A stretch of DNA of 9,498 bases from Lachnoclostridium phytofermentans (lineage in GTDB: Bacteria; Bacillota; Clostridia; Lachnospirales; Lachnospiraceae). Position 1 is the first letter of the stretch; the number at the start of each line of letters is the position of its first letter. The notes beneath the pieces were generated by a model. The model ran no database searches, was not told where the DNA came from, and saw only the letters and a program-made list of their open reading frames with translations. Of this stretch, positions 5,372 to 9,498 are shown in pieces. Location: positions 6,845-16,342 of the forward strand of contig DPVV01000030.1 of NCBI GenBank assembly GCA_003526525.1, read 5' to 3'. The position numbers were made by a program, and so were the translations under genes.

Positions 5372-7294
5372 TTATTTATTCTTTGCATTATCATTTTCTT
5401 CTCTCTCAGTGACACTTGCTCTAGTTACCTTACTTTCAAAAAATAAAAACTGATCAATGGCATCTAAAATATCTGCAAATGTTTCTCTCGGAGCTAGTTC
5501 AATATAACGCTTAAGTATCTCCGTTAGCGCATCTCCCTTATATCTTCCATAGAAAATATCAAACAGATTATGACCACGTACGTAGATTTTAATAAACTCA
5601 AAATTTAGTTTTATATCTTCTATTGTTTTAATCTCACATCCAGTTTTTTCTATCATATGCTTTACACTAGATAGTCGGTTCAAATATTCCTGATACTTTT
5701 CAAATAGTATCTGATAAAATGCGTCCTGACTCTTTACAACACCAATCACAGACATAATAGAAGGTTCTAGAAAATAATTTTCAAAGGAATAGTACTTTAA
5801 GATCAATACATTTCGTTCTCTCACTCGAGGGAGATTATTAATATCTTCCCTTCCCCTGCTTCGGTAATAGTTGCATAACTGCGCTTTTAATTCCTTCGGA
5901 TTAAGCCCATCACCATCTCGTATCATCATAAATTGATCTTTAAGATATAGTTTATTAATGTATTTTAAGTTGGCATAGGTCTTTATATTGGTACAACTAT
6001 TGGTTGCAATAATTGCTACTCGTTTTGGTAATCCATTCTCATCAAAAATCTCAGAATAGTATTTATTCAGTAACAATGGAAGTCTGCTACTATCTTGCTT
6101 TCCTTCTACAATGAAAACAAAGCTTACGTTCATTAAATCGTTTGCGGAATATCCCAAATCATTTAAGATTTCATCAATATCCGTATCCTCTTTCACAGTA
6201 GTATCATAGTTTTCATCCAATATGACCTGCTTAATCTGCCTAGAATTAAACGTAAATAACAGATTAGGAGAATGGGTTGAGAATATTACTTGATTCTTTT
6301 TCGATAAGCGATAAAGAATTTCGCTGGCACTCTTTTGAAGCTGCGGATGCAAATAAGCCTCTGGATCTTCCATCATAATAATACTTGGTATACTATTTTG
6401 CTCTGCAATATAAGCTTCTAGTAAGGATAAGATATAGATACTTTTCGTGCCTTCACTCATCGTAGACAATGATCCAACCGTATTTCGCTCGTGATTTAAT
6501 ACAACTGTATTCATCTGAAAGATTTCTTCGATATTAAAATTCATATCATAACGAATCGATTGGGCTCGCTCACTATTTCTACGAAAGCAATCATTTATTT
6601 TCTCTACAAAGGAATCTAAATTACGATGGTAAAGCTTATATTCCAATAATTTTGCTGCTTCAAGGATACTTAGTTCTTCTGGCTTCTTCTTCTCAATAAT
6701 TCCCATACATTGAAAACAATTCACACAATTCTGTGCACTATCAAACATACATACATTATCTCTAAGGCTTACTATAGCATCCTGTCCCTGAGCAAGGAGG
6801 ATATCTCTTTGAATTCCTTCAATATTTCTAGAGTGATCGATATAATGTATCTTTGGTAATATTTTGATTAGATGAGGATTGTGCTTTGAGATTCCATCTC
6901 CATAACGGACAACTCCCCCCTTACTTGCAGTAAAGCTGACAAATAGGCGATAACTATTTCCCTCCTCCAAAAGCTGAAGGCTAGGAACCTTTTTGCGAAA
7001 ATCACTATACCAGGCATCATATCTTTTATATTTACTTATTAAGCCACGTTCATGAAATGATTTTATATCCTCGTTGGTTACCTCGTAAGTGATGTCTATT
7101 CTGATATTACCATCTGATACATTAAAATCCGTTGGTTTTATCTGATAGATTCCAGAGACAGCCAAAATGGCATCCAGAATAACAGTTTTACCAGTACTGT
7201 TTTTCCCTACAATAATAAAAGCTTTTTCAATATTTGTCATTTGAAGTTTTCGTATAGATTTAAAATTTTTAATAGAAATTTCTTTAATTTGCAT
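5372..7294 (-). CDS. OLD-family ATP-dependent nuclease (ABC ATPase plus TOPRIM)
   Basis: A 640-residue protein with an SMC/ABC-type ATPase fused to a TOPRIM nuclease, the layout of phage P2 Old and Gabija GajA. ATPase: IKNFKSIRKL start, Walker A GKNSTGKT (30-37), signature SEGTKS (280-285), Walker B IIMMEDPEAYLHP (305-317) with the catalytic acidic pair, and H-loop STHSPN (339-344). TOPRIM: FIVEGKQD (394-401, metal-binding E397), then RDGDG (D460, D462), then YSFENYFLEP (about 502-511), typical of OLD TOPRIMs. Such proteins cut or nick DNA and many act in phage defence. No UvrD-like GajB is adjacent, so this resembles stand-alone class 1. Unusual is the Cys group C182, C190, C193, C196 between Walker A and signature, possibly a metal or Fe-S site. 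The start is set at ATG 7294, with AGGAG six bases upstream; the TTG two codons earlier abuts that AGGAG. The leader holds the palindrome array. Confidence 0.92.
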   Translation of the reverse strand: MQIKEISIKNFKSIRKLQMTNIEKAFIIVGKNSTGKTVILDAILAVSGIYQIKPTDFNVSDGNIRIDITYEVTNEDIKSFHERGLISKYKRYDAWYSDFRKKVPSLQLLEEGNSYRLFVSFTASKGGVVRYGDGISKHNPHLIKILPKIHYIDHSRNIEGIQRDILLAQGQDAIVSLRDNVCMFDSAQNCVNCFQCMGIIEKKKPEELSILEAAKLLEYKLYHRNLDSFVEKINDCFRRNSERAQSIRYDMNFNIEEIFQMNTVVLNHERNTVGSLSTMSEGTKSIYILSLLEAYIAEQNSIPSIIMMEDPEAYLHPQLQKSASEILYRLSKKNQVIFSTHSPNLLFTFNSRQIKQVILDENYDTTVKEDTDIDEILNDLGYSANDLMNVSFVFIVEGKQDSSRLPLLLNKYYSEIFDENGLPKRVAIIATNSCTNIKTYANLKYINKLYLKDQFMMIRDGDGLNPKELKAQLCNYYRSRGREDINNLPRVRERNVLILKYYSFENYFLEPSIMSVIGVVKSQDAFYQILFEKYQEYLNRLSSVKHMIEKTGCEIKTIEDIKLNFEFIKIYVRGHNLFDIFYGRYKGDALTEILKRYIELAPRETFADILDAIDQFLFFESKVTRASVTEREENDNAKNK

Positions 7295-7300
7295 AAACAA

Positions 7301-7305
7301 CTCCT
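7301..7305 (-). promoter_or_regulatory. Ribosome binding site deciding the OLD nuclease start
   Basis: AGGAG on the minus strand, six bases before ATG 7294. The alternative TTG at 7300 directly touches this site, too close for initiation, so the ATG is preferred and the protein has 640 residues. Confidence 0.8.
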
Positions 7306-7313
7306 AATCTTTC

Positions 7314-7339
7314 ATACTTCCAGACATGCCTGCAAGTAT
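7314..7339. repeat. Palindrome 1: 26-bp imperfect inverted repeat in the OLD nuclease leader
   Basis: ATACTT-C-CAG ... CTG-C-AAGTAT on the plus strand, symmetric about 7326/7327. Eleven of thirteen pairs are Watson-Crick, one is a like-base mismatch and one is A/C (G-U when read as minus-strand RNA). As minus-strand RNA it gives a 6+3 bp stem with a 6-nt GCAUGU loop, eight bases upstream of the Shine-Dalgarno. Confidence 0.7.
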
Positions 7340-7341
7340 CC

Positions 7342-7375
7342 GTGTAAAAGAAAATTTATAAATTTTCTTTTACAC
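7342..7375. repeat. Palindrome 2: perfect 34-bp inverted repeat
   Basis: Arm GTGTAAAAGAAAATTTA (7342-7358) is followed with no spacer by its exact reverse complement (7359-7375). All 17 pairs match, so the DNA is identical on both strands. There is no adjacent U-run in either direction, so it is not a typical terminator. A shorter near copy lies at 7404-7436. Confidence 0.93.
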
Positions 7376-7384
7376 TTGAACCAT

Positions 7385-7402
7385 GTCTACTTAGTAGTAG
7401 GC
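7385..7402. repeat. Palindrome 3: short hairpin between the two long palindromes
   Basis: GTCTAC (7385-7390) pairs with GTAGGC (7397-7402) around a 6-nt TTAGTA loop. It has five Watson-Crick pairs and one T/G wobble on the plus strand. Weak alone, but noted because it fills the spacer of a hairpin array. Confidence 0.45.
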
Positions 7403-7403
7403 T

Positions 7404-7436
7404 GTGTGAAGGAAAATTTATAATTTTCTTTCACAC
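7404..7436. repeat. Palindrome 4: near copy of palindrome 2
   Basis: GTGTGAAGGAAAATT (7404-7418) and AATTTTCTTTCACAC (7422-7436) around a TAT loop, 14 of 15 pairs Watson-Crick and one G/T (7411 with 7429) that would pair as G-U in plus-strand RNA. It shares the pattern GTGT-R-AA-R-GAAAATT with palindrome 2. The arm changes at the fifth position and its partner are compensatory (A/T to G/C), which suggests the symmetry itself is maintained. Confidence 0.85.
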
Positions 7437-7690
7437 TCCCCTAGCGCTTCTGCGTTTTTTCTATTATACTTCTTTTATAAACATTCTGCACGATAAGTAT
7501 ATAAGATTGTGAAAAAATCATACAGATAGGTCATCTGAACGAATACCTTAAATTTTAAAGTAGCACTTGATTGTTACCATATAATGTTATACCCTAACAC
7601 TAGAAATATGTGTCGGTTAAGTGCATTCTAAGAATTGACTTTTCACTAAAATGCTTATGTGCTAATAAACACATCATACAGGAGGATAAA
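7437..7690. promoter_or_regulatory. Divergent control region between the OLD nuclease and kdpD
   Basis: This 254-bp AT-rich stretch lies between the palindrome array and kdpD and has no gene I can support. On the minus strand a perfect -10 hexamer TATAAT lies at 7468-7463 but the base run 17 bp upstream is a poor -35; if used, the OLD mRNA would start near 7456 and carry all four hairpins in its leader. On the plus strand TATAAT occurs at 7580-7585, also without a good -35. No riboswitch consensus was recognised. The kdpD ribosome site AGGAGG is at 7680-7685. Promoter calls here are tentative. Confidence 0.4.
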
Positions 7691-8719
7691 ATGAAGCATT
7701 TACCAGATTGGCTAAAAACAATTGTATTTCTTGCAATCGCTACTCTTTGCTCCTTGTTATTTCATTTAATAACAAACAATACCACAAATATTGCAATTGT
7801 TTACATGCTTTCTATTGTTTTAATAACCAAATATACCGAGGGATATCGATATGGTATTATTGGTTCTGTGGTAGGTGTCATTGGAGTAAACTATTTCTTT
7901 ACTTTCCCTTACCTAGAACTAGATTTCACTAGGACAGGTTATCCAATCACTTTCCTTGGTATGCTTGCTATTTCTCTAATCACTAGCACTACTGTTGTAA
8001 ATTTACAAGCGCATCAACGTTTAAATGCAGATGCTGAAAAGGAAAAAATGCGTGCGAATCTCTTACGAGCAATTTCTCATGACCTTAGAACTCCTTTGAC
8101 AGGTATGATTGGTGCAAGTGCTACTTACATTGAAATGAAGGATAATCTTACTGAAGAAGAGAAAGACGAACTTATTCTCCATATTCATGAAGATTCCAAT
8201 TGGCTACTTCATATGGTAGAAAATCTTCTATCCGTTACTCGTATTCATGATAATAATACTACAGTAACGAAGGTCAGCGAACCCGTAGAAGAAGTTGTCT
8301 CAGAAGCAGTCATGCGTCTTAAAAAACGTTATCCTGGTGCAAGAATTCTAGTAAAAACACCAGAGGAATTTCTAATGGTACCAATGGATGCAACGCTGAT
8401 TGAGCAGGTTATGATTAATCTGCTTGAAAATGCCTATAAATACTCTAAGAGTAAAAAACCGATTGAATTAACTGTTACAACGGAATCGAACTTTGTACGC
8501 TTTTCCATTATGGATTATGGAGTTGGCATAAACAAAGATATGATTTATAATTTTTTTGATGGCTATACCGTAACAAGAAACTCAAGTAGTGATTCTACCA
8601 GAGGGATGGGTATTGGGTTATCCATATGTAAAACAATAATCATGGCTCACGGTGGAGTAATCGAGGCAGGCAACCACTCAAATGGTGCTTGTTTCACTTT
8701 CACTTTGCCACTGGAATAA
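7691..8719 (+). CDS. kdpD: KdpD-type membrane sensor histidine kinase, short form lacking the N-terminal sensor
   Basis: A 342-residue membrane kinase that autophosphorylates and passes phosphate to the regulator encoded next. Four membrane segments (about 10-27, 34-47, 54-74 and 85-104) form the DUF4118 region shared with KdpD. The dimerisation/phosphoacceptor helix LLRAISHDLRTPLTG follows with H130. The ATPase domain has the N-box NLLENAYKY (N243, N247), G1 DYGVGI (275-280) and G2 GMGIGL (305-310). Full KdpD is near 900 residues and starts with a KdpD/Usp cytoplasmic region; that part and the GAF region are absent here, as in some clostridia. ATG 7691 is chosen because AGGAGG lies five bases upstream; a frame opening with GTG at 7610 lacks such a site and adds a non-family extension. 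The gene is followed by the response regulator after 82 bp. A potassium or turgor role is by family; no kdpFABC is visible. Confidence 0.9.
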   Translation: MKHLPDWLKTIVFLAIATLCSLLFHLITNNTTNIAIVYMLSIVLITKYTEGYRYGIIGSVVGVIGVNYFFTFPYLELDFTRTGYPITFLGMLAISLITSTTVVNLQAHQRLNADAEKEKMRANLLRAISHDLRTPLTGMIGASATYIEMKDNLTEEEKDELILHIHEDSNWLLHMVENLLSVTRIHDNNTTVTKVSEPVEEVVSEAVMRLKKRYPGARILVKTPEEFLMVPMDATLIEQVMINLLENAYKYSKSKKPIELTVTTESNFVRFSIMDYGVGINKDMIYNFFDGYTVTRNSSSDSTRGMGIGLSICKTIIMAHGGVIEAGNHSNGACFTFTLPLE

Positions 8720-8801
8720 ACAAGTGGATTACAAAGGAAGAAGATTCTATTGTCATTTGGGAAAACTCGCATAGGATTAGAACGAGTAAGGAGGGTATTA
8801 T

Positions 8802-9498
8802 ATGAAGAATACTACCATTTTGATTATCGAAGATGAACAAAATATTTGTAATTTTATAGCAACCAATTTAAATGCTTATGATTATAAAGTATTAAAAAGC
8901 TTTACTGGTGCAGAAGGACTATCCATCATCACATCCCACTGTCCAGATTTAATCTTGTTGGATTTAGGTTTGCCAGACATTGACGGAATGGAGATAATAT
9001 CAAAGATTCGCTCTTGGTCAACTACTCCAATTATTGTTATTTCAGCACGAACTCAAGAAAAGGAAAAAGTTCAAGCTCTTGATTTAGGCGCCGATGATTA
9101 TATCACGAAGCCTTTTGGTACTTCAGAATTACTAGCACGTATCCGTACTGCTCTACGTCATAATGCAAGTTTAGAATCTGGTAAGAGCTTTCCGCCATCT
9201 ATTTTTTGTGCTAAAGATTTTGTAATTGACTTTAATAAGCACATTGTAATGGTCGGAGGAAAAGATGTTCATTTGACACAGATAGAATTTAAACTTGTAT
9301 CTTTGCTTGCTAACAATTCTGGAAGAGTTATGACCTATGATTCCATCATTACAAAGATATGGGGACCATATGCGGATCGAAATAACCAGATTCTTAGAGT
9401 AAATATGGCTAACATCCGTAGAAAAATTGAAGCTAATCCTGCTGATCCACAGTACATTTTTACTGAGGTTGGTATAGGATATCGTATGATTGATGAGG
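8802..9498 (+). CDS. kdpE: KdpE-type OmpR/PhoB-family response regulator, last residues off the window
   Basis: DNA-binding partner of the upstream kinase. The 232 residues present are nearly the whole protein (family about 230-240), with no stop before the right edge. Receiver domain (1-120): acidic pocket E10-D11, phosphoacceptor D54 in LILLDLGLPD, S81 in VISAR and K103 in ITKPF. The C-terminal winged helix (about 133-232) has the family pattern VHLTQIEFKLVSLLANNSGRV, the recognition region ILRVNMANIRRKIE (197-210) and the ending YIFTEVGIGYRM. The start ATG has AAGGAGG seven bases upstream. The 82-bp gap after kdpD contains a weak ACTCG/CGAGT stem (about 8765-8787) but no terminator, so the two genes are probably one operon. 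KdpE targets classically include kdpFABC, which may lie downstream or elsewhere. Confidence 0.93.
   Translation, partial: MKNTTILIIEDEQNICNFIATNLNAYDYKVLKSFTGAEGLSIITSHCPDLILLDLGLPDIDGMEIISKIRSWSTTPIIVISARTQEKEKVQALDLGADDYITKPFGTSELLARIRTALRHNASLESGKSFPPSIFCAKDFVIDFNKHIVMVGGKDVHLTQIEFKLVSLLANNSGRVMTYDSIITKIWGPYADRNNQILRVNMANIRRKIEANPADPQYIFTEVGIGYRMIDE

Noticed and set aside
5158..5412. 84-codon plus-strand frame rich in Phe, Ser, Tyr and Leu that could look like a small membrane protein
   Set aside because: It is explained by the pyrimidine tract: without purines there are no stop codons. It lacks a convincing ribosome site and overlaps the end of the OLD nuclease gene on the other strand.
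5372..7294. Gabija system (GajA plus GajB)
   Set aside because: The GajA-like architecture is present but there is no UvrD/PcrA-like gene on either side.
7342..7436. CRISPR-like array
   Set aside because: There are only two related units, they are self-complementary rather than direct repeats, and no cas genes are present.
7441..7465. Possible terminator: weak AGCGC/GCGTT stem followed by six T residues (about 7443-7460)
   Set aside because: The stem is only about five pairs including a wobble, and no plus-strand gene ends there.
7610..7690. N-terminal extension of KdpD starting at GTG 7610
   Set aside because: No Shine-Dalgarno precedes it, the sequence is unlike the family, and ATG 7691 has a strong AGGAGG site.
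7708..7932. 74-codon plus-strand frame inside kdpD, and similar frames at 1830-2069, 3966-4286 and 7241-7423
   Set aside because: These are out-of-frame or antisense shadows of well-supported genes or regulatory regions, with no ribosome sites or recognisable protein features.

Overview
This 9.5-kb window is chromosomal sequence from a low-GC Gram-positive bacterium, most likely a clostridium and probably Lachnospiraceae (clostridial cluster XIVa). The reasons are AT-rich sequence throughout, strong purine-rich Shine-Dalgarno sites, sigma-A type promoters, a T-box riboswitch ahead of thrS, a clostridial-style HD-GYP protein and a short KdpD. The genus assignment is inference.

Layout: the left three quarters is read on the minus strand and the right quarter on the plus strand, with one divergent control region at 7295-7690. 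In minus-strand reading order the genes are an OLD-family ATP-dependent nuclease (7294 to 5372), a 253-bp gap filled by a strongly strand-biased pyrimidine tract, an S66 LD-carboxypeptidase (5118 to 4168), an HD-GYP c-di-GMP phosphodiesterase with its own promoter and a GTG start (4019 to 2928), a redox-protein/GNAT acetyltransferase fusion (2903 to 1920), and threonyl-tRNA synthetase (1402 to beyond the left edge). thrS sits behind a complete promoter, threonine T-box, terminator and long leader. On the plus strand are a short KdpD-type sensor kinase (7691-8719) and its KdpE-type response regulator (8802 to beyond the right edge).

How the genes relate: HD-GYP and the redox/GNAT fusion are 24 bp apart and look co-transcribed. 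LD-carboxypeptidase lies just upstream on the same strand, but a good promoter candidate separates it from HD-GYP. thrS is controlled independently by uncharged tRNA-Thr. The kinase/regulator pair probably governs potassium uptake, although no kdpFABC transporter gene is visible. The OLD nuclease has no UvrD-like helicase partner, so it is a stand-alone (class 1 type) rather than a Gabija pair.

The least ordinary items are: (i) a dense array of four consecutive palindromes or hairpins at 7314-7436, between the OLD nuclease and kdpD, including a perfect 34-bp palindrome and a near copy one 62-bp step away; (ii) a Cys cluster (C-x7-C-x2-C-x2-C) inside the ATPase part of the OLD nuclease; (iii) the fusion of a four-cysteine redox protein to an acetyltransferase; (iv) a roughly 190-bp tract with almost no G on the plus strand; and (v) a divergent active-site motif set in ThrRS. 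No CRISPR, rRNA, tRNA, insertion sequence or phage gene was seen.
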